Shown one piece after another: positions 45,696 to 55,187 of a stretch of DNA of 64,000 nt; within the stretch, counting starts at the first letter, position 1; each line of letters starts with the position of its first letter. The translations under genes and the position numbers were made by a program. Below the pieces are notes generated by a model. The model searched no databases. It was not told where the DNA came from and was given only the letters and a program-made list of their open reading frames with translations. The stretch comes from Pomphorhynchus laevis. Lineage: Eukaryota > Acanthocephala > Palaeacanthocephala > Echinorhynchida > Pomphorhynchidae. The stretch is taken from the NCBI GenBank assembly GCA_012934845.2, contig WNNJ02001417.1:30729-94728 (forward strand), read 5' to 3'.

Positions 45696-47602
45696 ACTAG
45701 CTTCTTTGCCGAAACCCCTGACGTTGAAAAGACGAGCGGGATAAAGGAGCTGTTTTCTATCCTTCGGATTCTTTCGAGGTACTTGGATTTTTTTCTTTTT
45801 TCGTTATAATCGAAAGCGTTGTCAGGACTGCGTATTGTGTTCGATTGAGCATGAGAAGAAAAGACATTGACGTCGAAGAACGTCCGCTCGAATCGAGATC
45901 CGTGTAAACCGGAGCAGACAATATCCAGACGGGCACATTGTTTGGTAGTAGTCGCTGGATTTTCAAAACGGGTGCTCTCGGGAACGTTCGATAACTCCGG
46001 TTCAATCCCAACGTTGTGAGCAACTTGGCTTAGCGCTGATGCTATAGTGTCTCGGACCGCGTTATGGCGAATAATCGGAAGACCACCATGTTTGCATGAT
46101 AGTGCATGGGGAAGATTGATCTTCGAGCCACAGTAACAATTACACGTTTCAATCTCAGGCTCGATACTGCCATACCGTGCATTAAGTGCGTCGTGAAATT
46201 CGTTTGCTGACAAATAGAATTGTTCTTGTCGCAGTGGTAAGGCGCTTAGCCAAGAAGACGCACCGTGGTGTGCTGCATGTTTAATGGAATTCTGGGTGAC
46301 CGGGGCTAGTTTGCTAATAATCTTTGAGGCGCGTTCTTGGTGTGAATTGAACCGGAATTGAGTGGTTTCGCGGAGGATTGCATTTTGTTTTTCTCGTAGG
46401 TTGTCGCCAGTCACCTCATCGACATATGAGGAAACCAACATTGTCGCTGATGCTTGTTCAAGTGTGGCAACGAAAGTTGGCGAGTTTATCCCGATACCTC
46501 CAAATTCAAGAGGTGAGCACAAAATATCCGTCATCTCCTTGTTCGGCTTGAAAGTTGCCAGAAGAGGCAGCAATTGCGATTTGATAAATTCTTCGAGGTC
46601 GGACCACACTTTGTCGACTGAGCGGCATGTGCGCATTATGTGAATCCATTTCGACTGGATCGAGTGAATCATGCCAGCGTAGGCTACGTGTGGGTCGATT
46701 CTGGCCACCATACTCAGACGCTCGACAAGAGCTTTCCATTTTGCAAACATGATTGCGGTAGAAGATTGTTCGTAATCGTCAAAACCAATTGGGGTTCCCA
46801 GAACATCTATGCCAGCTGTTGTTGAATTGATACTAGAATCAGGGAGAAGATCATTATGTATCGGAGAGTAAGACAGAATATTAGATTTGTGTGGGTTAGT
46901 AAAATAGCCGAATTTTATTCCCTCTGTTTTAAGGGCATCCCAAACTTGCCTCAACACATCCAGTGGTCTGACAAAGTTGGCGTCATCGGCATACCATATC
47001 TGATAAACGGATGGTACTTGGCGTTTTATCGTTTCGATAAGAGGAAGAGATGTCATTGCAAATCCAGCCATCGCAAATGGGTCACCTTGGGTGAACCCTT
47101 CGACTGAGAAAATACTGTTTTCGCCAATTGTAAGCTCAGAAGGACTAGCATAAATATTGCGCAGTGAACAGGAGAGAGCCGGACATACATATGTTATGTT
47201 GTGAAGTGCCACGGCACGGTTTATCCGGTTGAAGGCATTCGTAGCGTCTATTGTCATAATACACATATCGGAAGATAGGTTCAATTTCGTTTTTAGCTTC
47301 TCAATGGCCAATTCGATGCCACCTCTTTGCGAGGCCCCTAGCTGTGTAACTCCTGCCACGTCTTGTACATCGTTGCGAATTATAGCCAGGATCGCTCTAC
47401 TAATGATACGTCTGACGGTATTGCAGATTCCAATTGGCCGAACTCCTCCTGACTTTTTTCGAGTGCGACTAGACGACATGCAGTAAAAGGATCGAGAGCG
47501 CCAGGCGGGATTTCCACAGTGGCAACGAAAATAGCAAACCTGGCTATGACCTTGGCTAGTGAGCTTGAAGCAGAGCCGAAATCTGCAAGCATTTGTGACC
47601 AA
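45689..47602 (-). CDS. LINE family D polyprotein: RT plus restriction-like endonuclease
   Basis: This is the longest frame in the window, 637 codons, read from about 47600. RPIGICNTVRRIISRAI is near residue 55, motif A MTIDATNAFNRIN near 117, motif B EGFTQGDPFAMAGFAMTSLP near 169 and motif C IWYADDANFV near 205. FGGIGI near 350 is in the thumb. The zinc knuckle CNCYCG ... HALSC is near 485-505, followed by RHNAVRDTIASAL, then ARLDIVCSG and RTFFDVNVFSSHAQSN, the endonuclease core. The product would nick target DNA and reverse transcribe the element RNA. Its N-terminal RT residues continue from the overlapping frame 47380-47940. Confidence 0.75.
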   Translation of the reverse strand: MVTNACRFRLCFKLTSQGHSQVCYFRCHCGNPAWRSRSFYCMSSSRTRKKSGGVRPIGICNTVRRIISRAILAIIRNDVQDVAGVTQLGASQRGGIELAIEKLKTKLNLSSDMCIMTIDATNAFNRINRAVALHNITYVCPALSCSLRNIYASPSELTIGENSIFSVEGFTQGDPFAMAGFAMTSLPLIETIKRQVPSVYQIWYADDANFVRPLDVLRQVWDALKTEGIKFGYFTNPHKSNILSYSPIHNDLLPDSSINSTTAGIDVLGTPIGFDDYEQSSTAIMFAKWKALVERLSMVARIDPHVAYAGMIHSIQSKWIHIMRTCRSVDKVWSDLEEFIKSQLLPLLATFKPNKEMTDILCSPLEFGGIGINSPTFVATLEQASATMLVSSYVDEVTGDNLREKQNAILRETTQFRFNSHQERASKIISKLAPVTQNSIKHAAHHGASSWLSALPLRQEQFYLSANEFHDALNARYGSIEPEIETCNCYCGSKINLPHALSCKHGGLPIIRHNAVRDTIASALSQVAHNVGIEPELSNVPESTRFENPATTTKQCARLDIVCSGLHGSRFERTFFDVNVFSSHAQSNTIRSPDNAFDYNEKRKKSKYLERIRRIENSSFIPLVFSTSGVSAKKLVC

Positions 47603-48223
47603 GACGCCGCATCAAGCCCAGACGGACCTGCTGCACCTTTGATTTGTCTGCTTGATCTAATAATAGATGTCTCATCTAAGGCGTAGAAGCGGCAGGGGTG
47701 ATGGGTTTTGGAACCCGGAAATGGGGACGATAACAGCACATCAGGAGGAGCTGAAATTGCATCGGGATGCAGGTCCTCGAGCAAAGATAGCACAGAAACA
47801 CCATTTATAATATGGTCAGGGAGTAGAACACCAGACTCGAGGCTATCTTCCAGAATCGATGTTCCAGCTCTAATGCGGCCTTTTGTCATGAGATTTTGGT
47901 ATTGTGATATCCAGCTTAGTCGCTTCGTTGGACGTCGCAACTTTAGGTTGTCTTGAATAAACTGTGCTTCTTCGAAAATTACATCAAAATCTTTAGCCTT
48001 CCAGGATACTAGTCTGCGTTCTAATGTTTTACGGATTAGAGTGATTTTTCTGGAGGGAATTCTTTGCAGTACACACTGAGAAAAAATTGTTGCAGTTCGT
48101 AGCTCGACTTCAGTACGCTTGACGTCGTCGGCTGCCCTATCGTAAAAATTGCTTAAAATGTTGATGAACTCATTGCTAGCGGAACATCGAGGTAAAATGA
48201 TCAGGTTAGGTCTCCAGTGAATA
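47380..48223 (-). pseudogene. LINE family D, linker and start of RT
   Basis: The frame is open from about 48223: LPRCSASNEFINILSNFYD, then RRPTKRLSWISQYQN near 47935 and AAGPSGLDAASWSQML near 47630-47585 (the RT finger motif AGPSGLD), and CRLVALEK near 47475. It overlaps the long RT-RLE frame out of register, so one frameshift lies between about 47460 and 47380. Confidence 0.65.
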
Positions 48224-48229
48224 GTTCAT

Positions 48230-48508
48230 TTATTGATTTTTATTGCATGAGTGATTGCTACCGGACGTGTCCGCGATGGGAATGGCAGGGATGTGATAAT
48301 CGGTCAACAATGCGCTTCTTGTCGGAATGGTGTTTGCATTGAGATTGTGGTTTATTTGGACAGGTCTTGTATGTTTATTTTTGCAACCAACTGCGCGACA
48401 GTTTACGCACGATTTATTTGCCTTGGCGCAGCGGCATCCCTTACAGACAGCAGAGGGGCCATTACATTGGCAACACATACTCTCACTAGAGGGTTTACCT
48501 CTCACCAT
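48230..48508 (-). CDS. Cys-rich CXC-like segment of LINE family D
   Basis: The ATG at 48508 opens a 92-codon frame with CCQCNGPSAVCKGCRCAKAN then CVNCRAVGCKN. The run of CxC and CxxC pairs resembles half of a tesmin/TSO1 CXC DNA-binding domain. Its place just upstream of the RT frame suggests the element's own N-terminal DNA-binding module. It could be a separate ORF1 or have been split from the polyprotein by the stop near 48230. No host gene context is seen. Confidence 0.55.
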   Translation of the reverse strand: MVRGKPSSESMCCQCNGPSAVCKGCRCAKANKSCVNCRAVGCKNKHTRPVQINHNLNANTIPTRSALLTDYHIPAIPIADTSGSNHSCNKNQ

Positions 48509-48520
48509 GTTGGATGAATA

Positions 48521-48899
48521 CTTGTGGTCAATCCGAATTCACAAAGTTTTTATGCGTAGAGGCTGCGCACTCCTGGATAATCGTTAGTGTATATTATCGG
48601 TGTATTTAATTAAAATTGTAATTTGTGTAATTTGTGGATTGTAATTTGCTTGAACAGGTTTAAATTTTTGTAATTTGTGTAAGAACTTAAATAATCTATA
48701 CTTTTTTTAACGCTGTGTGTTTAAGCTGTAAATATTTTTTGTAGTCAATTTAATACAATTTATACAATTTAATAATAAAGATTTTATTAAAGAAAATACA
48801 GGCTGTAATTAAAAAGAGACAATAGAGTAAGATAAGTAATAAATAAAGTCACCAAAACTAACAACGGACTTTGGCCCGAAGTTCATTGTTTAATCTCTT
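48521..48899. other. Spacer between LINEs D and C
   Basis: No gene is seen. Repeated TTGTAATTTGTG-like words at 48610-48690 give weak internal repetition. The last part (48840-48900) is probably the 3' end of LINE C read on minus. Confidence 0.4.
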
Positions 48900-48981
48900 A
48901 TATCTTCTTCAACCATTCATGGCGGACCCCAAATCCAAAGGGATCTGAGCCCTCCAACCGATCCAGCACGTTGCTTTCCGA

Positions 48982-50127
48982 CTAAACCACCCGGGGTCTT
49001 TCCCCCCCCCGAAGAGTCCAGTCGGCGCGAACAATGTTGGGTAAGCGGGAGACGAGGAGCTTAAGAAACCTTAGTCTTTGCTCTGGGGGACGTCCTCTAG
49101 AGAAGAAGACTAATCCCGAGATAGCCCAGGTGCCCCATAGGCGCACCTGAGTTTTCCCATTCAACGACATATGCTGGGCCCGTTTCAGAGCCCAACTAGC
49201 TCTCTTCAGGATACGTTTTAGTCTATCCAGGTCGGCTTTCGCCGACCAGTTCACCGAAACGGTGAACCCCAGGTATTTTACTCGACTTGTGAAGATAGGA
49301 AGTGGTTCAGAGGCAAATAAGGAGGCTAGAGCAGAGAGTGCTAGTCTCTTAAGCTTTTGCTTCGTCGCAGGGGAGCCATGAAAGACAACCACCTGCGATT
49401 TGGCGGAGTTTAAAACAAGATTGGACCTGGGCAACTGGTCTTTTAATCTTAAAAAGAAATGGCTGATGTTAGAGACTACGTCCTTACACCTGCGTCCAGA
49501 AAACAGGGCTGTGGTGTCATCAGCGTACACCACTAGACGTTGATCGCGTTGTTTAAATATTTTAAAGAGATTTATGGAAGCAGCAAGATACAAGATAGGA
49601 GAAAGAGGGGAACCTTGAGGCACACCCGTAATAGGGTAGAACTGACGCGCATCAGGGTCATCATCATAGTAAAATCGCTTGGTGTACAGCAGTATCTCCA
49701 CCCTGTTAACAATTCTCGCAGGCAACCGGAGGGACCTGAGAGAAGAGATAACAAAAGGAATGGAGATGCGGTCAAATGCAGCAGAAAAGTCAAGGAAAAC
49801 AGCCACAGCAAGTTGATGGCTATTCTCCCGACAAAACTGATGCACTTCACCTACTGCTGAATGGACCGAGCGACCTTTGACGAACCCATGGAAAACAGGT
49901 GGGATTAAATTTCGCCTACTTAAATGATCGCGGATTCTATGCGCAAGCGCTTTTTCGTAGATCGATACGAGGGAATTTTGAATCGAAATGGGCCGCAGGT
50001 CTTTAGTACATGAGACCGGATATTTTTTAGGTAAAAAAATTCTTCGACTAATATTGATACCGGCCACATCGGATGGGGTGGCTAAAAGCATTGTGACGGC
50101 CACCTCCCTTCTTTGATCGGCTGTCAA
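48982..50127 (-). CDS. LINE family C reverse transcriptase segment
   Basis: This is a 381-codon open frame. KDLRPISIQNSLVSIYEKAL is near residue 42, FHGFVKGRSVHSAV near 80, motif A FLDFSAAFDRISI near 112, motif B TGVPQGSPLSPILYL near 168 and motif C VVYADDTTALF near 202. VKYLGFTVSVNW near 288 is the post-palm block. Catalytic residues are intact. The upstream continuation is cut off by the inserted family B LINE, so the chain cannot be full length. Confidence 0.8.
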   Translation of the reverse strand: MTADQRREVAVTMLLATPSDVAGINISRRIFLPKKYPVSCTKDLRPISIQNSLVSIYEKALAHRIRDHLSRRNLIPPVFHGFVKGRSVHSAVGEVHQFCRENSHQLAVAVFLDFSAAFDRISIPFVISSLRSLRLPARIVNRVEILLYTKRFYYDDDPDARQFYPITGVPQGSPLSPILYLAASINLFKIFKQRDQRLVVYADDTTALFSGRRCKDVVSNISHFFLRLKDQLPRSNLVLNSAKSQVVVFHGSPATKQKLKRLALSALASLFASEPLPIFTSRVKYLGFTVSVNWSAKADLDRLKRILKRASWALKRAQHMSLNGKTQVRLWGTWAISGLVFFSRGRPPEQRLRFLKLLVSRLPNIVRADWTLRGGERPRVV

Positions 50128-50193
50128 AAGCTGACAGACACTTGAAGAGAGTGGAGCGACGGTTTTGGAGGTGCCCGGAAGAGGTCCCCAAGC

Positions 50194-51690
50194 ATTAACT
50201 CGTCCATCCGCAGTCGTATCTTCCCTTCACACTGGAAATCCGCAATCGTTCGTCCCGTCCTTAAGAAACAATCGCTCGACCCCTCCCTTCCTTCTGGCTA
50301 TCGCCCCATTTCACTACTCACTACTCTTTCTAAGCTCTTAGAACGCCTCATCTTAATACAAATCAACGCTTATCTCTCCTCATCCAATCTGTACCCTCCT
50401 TTCCAATCCGCTTTCCGCTCTAATCACTCGACAGAAATCGCATGCATAAAAGTGTACAACGACTTACTCATTTCTCGAGACAAGGCTCTATATAGTGTTC
50501 TCATCTCCCTCGACCTCTCCTCCGCATTCGACATTGTCGACCACTCCGTCCTCCTTTCCCGCCTTCGTTATGATTACGGCTTTTCTTCCTCCTCCGTAGC
50601 ATGGTTCGCCTCATATCTATCCGACCGTTCCTTTCGCGTCTGTTCTAATTCATCATCCTCCCCCATCCCTATTTTTTGCGGGGTCCCACAAGGTTCAGTC
50701 CTAGGTCCCCTGCTTTCTCTCTTTTGCTTGGCGATCTCTCTCCATTTATCAATCCTTACTCTGTTAACGTCATGCAATACGCCGATGACATTCTAATCTA
50801 TGATCATGCACCCGCACATCGCATACACGATATCGGCATTTCTGCCTCCAACTGTCTTTCTTCTATCTACAAACGTCTCTCCAATCTCCATCTCGTTCTA
50901 AACGCCGAAAAGTCCAAAATAATGTGGATCCTTCCCCGTAAACCAAACATATCTCCTCCCATTGTATCTTTTGCCTCATTGATCATCCCCATAGTCCACA
51001 ATCTCACTTTCTTAGGCTTCCATTTCGATGATCACCTTTCCCTTAAACCCTTCGTCCGTGACAAGGTCCGCTCGTCTAACTTAATTCTCCGTGACATCCG
51101 CCGTATCCCCCTTATCGACTTCCGTTCTTGTATGTCTCTTCTTTCATCGCTTCTTTTCCCTAAAATCGATTACTGCCTTAGCCTTTTCGCCAATTCTCCA
51201 CAATCCATCATCCTACCCCTACAACGAATAATCAACTCCGCTGTTCGAGTGCTCTTTCGTCTCCGTCGCTTCGACCACACATCCACATATTTTGCCCAAC
51301 TCTCCTGGCCCACCATCCACATCCGCATCAAACTCCGCCTTCTTCTCGTTACCTTTCGTCTCATCGCTGTCGGCTCCCCATCGTTCATCAACCTTCTTTC
51401 TTAGACGATACTCGCCCCACCTCGCTATCGCTTCGTTCCTGTCATACCCTCTTACTCCACGTTCCTAATTACTCCAACAACTACGGTCTCCGATCCTTCC
51501 TCGTCGCCGCCTCACTCGCCTGGAATCAACTCCCTCTCGACGTCCGCCGCGCCCCCTCCTTTATCATATTCAAACACCTCCTCCGTTCACACCTTCTCGA
51601 CACCTGATTCACAGTCTTGTTTTGTTGTGGTCATGTAAGCGTGCGCTGGCACGCATTTGCCACGTTAAAATAAATCGTTTTTTATTAAGA
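50194..51690 (+). mobile_element. LINE family B, 5'-truncated copy inside LINE C
   Basis: This covers the family B RT to the 3' UTR. 50452-50796 holds SLDLSSAFDIVDHS and the GVPQGSVLGPLL motif. 50676-51404 holds MQYADDILIYDHAPAH, LGFHFDDHLSLKPF and LRRFDHTSTYFAQLSWPTIH. A frame change lies near 51400, then LAWNQLPLDVRRAPS. The 3' UTR ends AAAATAAATCGTTTTTT. Sequence is very close to 34486-37683, so this is among the youngest B insertions. Confidence 0.8.
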
Positions 51691-51728
51691 ATATCTGGTA
51701 CAGATATATCTCTACTCCTGAAGTCTCT

Positions 51729-52411
51729 TCAAGGCGGGATTGGTTGCGGTGATTGAGTGGCTCCATAATTGTGTAGGGATAGTGACTCCTCCAAAACTTT
51801 TCCAAGGCCTATACTACCGATCCACCCGGCAGCCCTATCCCTCCAACAAACAAACTTCTCCTTGAAAATCTTCCAAAAAGAAGACTGAGAAGGGTTAAGA
51901 CGAGCGATACTCGTCCTATCCTTACTCAGCTGGAACCGGTATCTGGTCCGCCAGTATTCAGTCGAGAGTGTTTGTCTGGCAGAAGAAGAGAGACCAGGGA
52001 GATGCAATAGTTTAGCTAGAGCCTTGAGTTTTGTTGGCTTTTATGAATCTCTCCTGGACGAATATAGACGTTGGCTAGACTGAGGCGTTTACCGTTGTTG
52101 ACGAGTGAAACTACCAAACAAGACAGGGCTGGACACGAGAAGTTTAGAATGAGGGAAGACCTTAAAGAGCATTTAACTAAGGTCAAGAGTCCTTGAGATG
52201 AAGAGGAGTGAGGCGGGGTTATATACGGAGTATAGTGGGTATAAATGTGCTTAGGGATAAATCGAGTAATGTCCTGGGGGAGACGGATAGACCGCGTCTC
52301 CTGAAGGACTATAACATCTGCGTCTCTACCAGATAGAAGCCTAAGGGCAGAAGCACCTCCCGAATTCCACTGAAGAATATTCAGTGAAAAAGGCTCGGGC
52401 TTACTCACCAT
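51729..52411 (-). pseudogene. LINE family C ORF2, endonuclease and linker remnants
   Basis: 52016-52411 starts MVSKPEPF and reads LNILQWNSGGA near residue 10, VIVLQETRSIRLP near 33 and LANVYIRPGEIH near 112. These are the N-terminal AP-endonuclease blocks. The GDFN and SDH blocks are absent. 51729-52007 (TEYWRTRYRFQ, SQSSFWKIFKEKF) is the linker between endonuclease and RT. A deletion of the endonuclease C-terminal half best explains the gap. Confidence 0.65.
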
Positions 52412-52567
52412 GTGACAGATCAGTTAGACGGGGGCTGTCGACCTAGACAGAGCTAGGTGTGGAAAGGTTTCCCTTCCCACCACTAGCCCCGACATCGGCC
52501 GGTGCCCCCTGGGCAATATCTTCATTTCCCGGGGTGGAGCTTGTATTTCTGACTTTAAGAAGTTTTC

Positions 52568-53547
52568 CTACCTTATTCGGTGGGATCGGTTAAGCAGAGC
52601 CACCCCTTTTTTGGATTTGGGGTAGTACTCTTCATGACTAACAGTAGGATTTTGTACCAAAGAGTTAACCAGCGGTTTAATTAAGTTCTCCATTTGCATA
52701 TGTATCATTTTCTTAGAGTTTTCTATTAGGTACAAAATGTCCGCATTAGACATTCTGTCAGGAGGAATTGTCTTGGCTGCGTCATAAAAAGAGGTCTTAG
52801 TAGCAGCAGACGAAGGAACATATTTATTCTTGTATTTAGTAAAATGCTGGCACTTGCGGGACCAAGACGGATGCCCCAATCCGCAGTTGTTACAGAGTGG
52901 GTTGGCTGAGCATTTGGAATTATTAGCCAGGGCAGAGCAGGAACCACTGCTGCATATGCCACACAGTTGAGGTAACTTACAAGTGGAGGCCCAATGCCCC
53001 CACTTATGACACTTATTGCAATGTGGATAAGTAAAAAGGTCTTCGCTGATCAGCGAACATTTTAGATTAAATCCAATAAAAGGATTAGCTGAAGTCCTAC
53101 ACATGACCTCACCAGTATCACGGTCAGTGTTCGCAAATGCGACCGGCAGTGGATCGCCAAATTTAGACTTTAACTGTCGGACTGAGGAAAGTTTATACGT
53201 TTTCATAAGGCAATTTATATCTGAATCATCGGAAAAAGCGGAAAGTTTGTAATTTTAATAGTAGCTTGTATAGGTTTAAAATTGAATGTTCCAAGATGCG
53301 AAAGATTCTTTGTAAAAAAGTCCATATATTGTTTTGCTATATCAGCGGATGCAAAAGAAATTCTTAGTAAATTATCGCCTGTCTTAACTGAGTTAAACAG
53401 TATGCGACCTGGGAAATTGTTAATAAAGTCGCGAAGAAATGTATTAAACAGTAGATGACGTTCAATAGGTTTAATACCAGCAATAAGTAATAAATTTTTC
53501 ATTTTTAGAACAGGGGGAAGCTCCCCCGAGTCACCAGAGTCAGACAC
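52568..53547 (-). pseudogene. LINE family C ORF1, gag-like zinc-knuckle protein
   Basis: Two consecutive open segments, 53215-53547 and 52568-53206, are separated by a frame change. The second holds a Cys/His array: CNKCHKWGHWASTC (CCHC), CGIC...C and CNNCGLGHPSWSRKC (CCHC), at about residues 58-115. Such arrays bind the LINE RNA. The first segment (LLFNTFLRDFINNFPGRILF) resembles the RRM-like part that precedes the knuckles in Jockey-type ORF1s. Confidence 0.7.
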
Positions 53548-53867
53548 GAAAACATCACTTACCTTTTTTCGGTGAAATTATCGTCTTTAACAAGGAAATT
53601 ACCTTTATCTGAATCCAATTTGCTTGAAAATTCGAGATATTTCGCTTTTTCCATGGAGCTTTGATGCTCCGACGTTGAAAAATTGCACTCATTTCACACA
53701 TACACTTTAATTTTTGATGTAATATTGAATTTATTAAAGTATAAAGCTTTTTATACAATTTACCAAATGTAATTGTAACAGATTACAATTATTTGGGTTA
53801 AAACAATTTTCTTGGTATCATCAAATGAAAACAAAAAGTTGTATTAAAGCTAATTACAACATCCATA

Positions 53868-55080
53868 ATGAAACCGACAATGAAGCAAATAACGGTGGCA
53901 AACAAGCGCAATCGCAGAAAGCAGAGTGTCCCTGATCAAACAGTGCGGTATTCTGAAAAACAGGTGGCTTGCGATCAAAAAGATTGTCAATGCTGGAGCA
54001 TCCTTGTTCACCCTATTGAATATCAGGCAGTGAACAGTGGCCATTTCACGTGTGGACTCTCCGCAACATATCAAATCAATGAACTCCGAGCACAAATTGA
54101 TGATCTCAGAAATCAAATCACAAAGTTGATCTCATCCTCTTCAAAACATTACCAATCGAATTACTTGGCATTGAATAGACACTGCCTTTCCTCAAAAGAT
54201 ACTTTATGTACACCTATTAATTGGTCGAGAGATACTAGCGAGGGTCACCAGAGCATCTCCAGCAATAGCTCCGCAGGCCAAGAATTGACCTTCCCAGGTG
54301 TCAAAGAATTCAGTGATGGGTTTCTCCCTTGCCGCTCTACGATCTCCGTGACAACCAAAGCACACCTCGCATATTATCTGGATACTCGTTTAGTCTACAA
54401 CGAGCAACTGTGTAATCAACCCGCATCGATTGATGATTCTACTGCCAGTTTCTCAAATAGCACGCGTTCCGTAGAACTGGACTCACAGTCAACTACAAAG
54501 ACCTCTGAAATCAAGTAGTGGCGACAAGTCGTGAGTTGGTTGCACTGGCTGATGCTGATGGTCGCAAAGTGTCTGGAGATTTGATGGCGAACAGTTGCAG
54601 TGATCGGGAAGAGCAAAGTTCATCGCATATTCGTAATTATCACAATTCTAGTTCAAGTCACATTATGACTGGTAAACCAATAAATGCGAATCAATCGGGT
54701 AAAGCGCGCAGCACCTCGCGAAATCGATGCCTAATCCTTCATAATGTGCCTAAGGCTTCATCATCATACACCACGCAGAGAAGAATGGACGCGGATTTAT
54801 ACCATTACATTCAGTACTAACTCAGATACGCGCAGGCGAGAGCGGCGACTTTGTCGGACAAATCAAGGTGCTTGGTCTATATCGTTTAGGTAAACGGTTG
54901 GATTTCCCGAGGTTGTTGTGGGTGGTATTCGAAAGTAATGACCAGGCTGGATTCGTGATGTCTGCTTCGAACAAATTGCGTGGTGATAAAGTTCGTATCC
55001 GTTCTGATTATTCAATGGAGGAAAGAATCATGATGAGGGAAGCTAGGATTGAGTTGAACGTCGCATTTTGGAGGTAGAAG
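53868..55080 (+). pseudogene. LINE family A ORF1, third copy
   Basis: The first segment, 53868-54518, has the finger start QVACDQKDCQCW, but the second Cys pair is degraded (TCGLSA). Later segments, 54518-54820 and 54868-55077, hold the C-terminal domain (CLILHNVPKASS, LGLYRLGKRLDFPRLLWVVF). The reading frame closes with RDFRVVRKRPFVRWRP text at about 55100-55145 in another frame. At least three breaks are present. Confidence 0.7.
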
Positions 55081-55187
55081 ATAACCTAGTTATTCGGGAT
55101 TTTCGAGTTGTCCGGAAAAGGCCGTTTGTGCGTTGGCGTCCACTCGTAACGAAGGCGATCTCATTTGCTTCGATTGTTTAATTCCAA

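Larger units (their letters stand above)
45400..48520 (-). mobile_element. LINE family D with restriction-like endonuclease
   Basis: In order on minus it has a Cys-rich CXC-like segment (48230-48508), a linker (about 47940-48223), an RT region (47380-47940 overlapping 45689-47602), a C-terminal zinc knuckle plus restriction-like endonuclease, and a closing block (SACLRSPRSTRG) at about 45560-45530. There is no AP-endonuclease. RT motifs ATNAFNRIN, EGFTQGDPFAM and WYADDANF, and the RHN-x-VRD, ARLDIV and FFDV blocks, place it among RLE-bearing non-LTR elements (R2/NeSL/Hero-like). The exact clade is uncertain. Few breaks are present. Confidence 0.75.
48900..53770 (-). mobile_element. LINE family C (Jockey/I-like), split by a B insertion
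   Basis: Minus-strand order is ORF1 with three CCHC-type knuckles (52568-53547), ORF2 endonuclease (52016-52411), linker (51729-52007), RT and C-terminus (48982-50127). A family B LINE occupies about 50194-51690 within ORF2. The endonuclease C-terminal half is missing between the blocks ending at 52016 and starting at 52007, so an internal deletion is likely. Gag-like zinc-knuckle ORF1 plus AP-endonuclease/RT is the Jockey/I-group arrangement. Confidence 0.75.

Noticed and set aside
46362-47956. Plus-strand ORFs opposite LINE D
   Set aside because: They are antisense shadows of the RT and endonuclease coding sequence.
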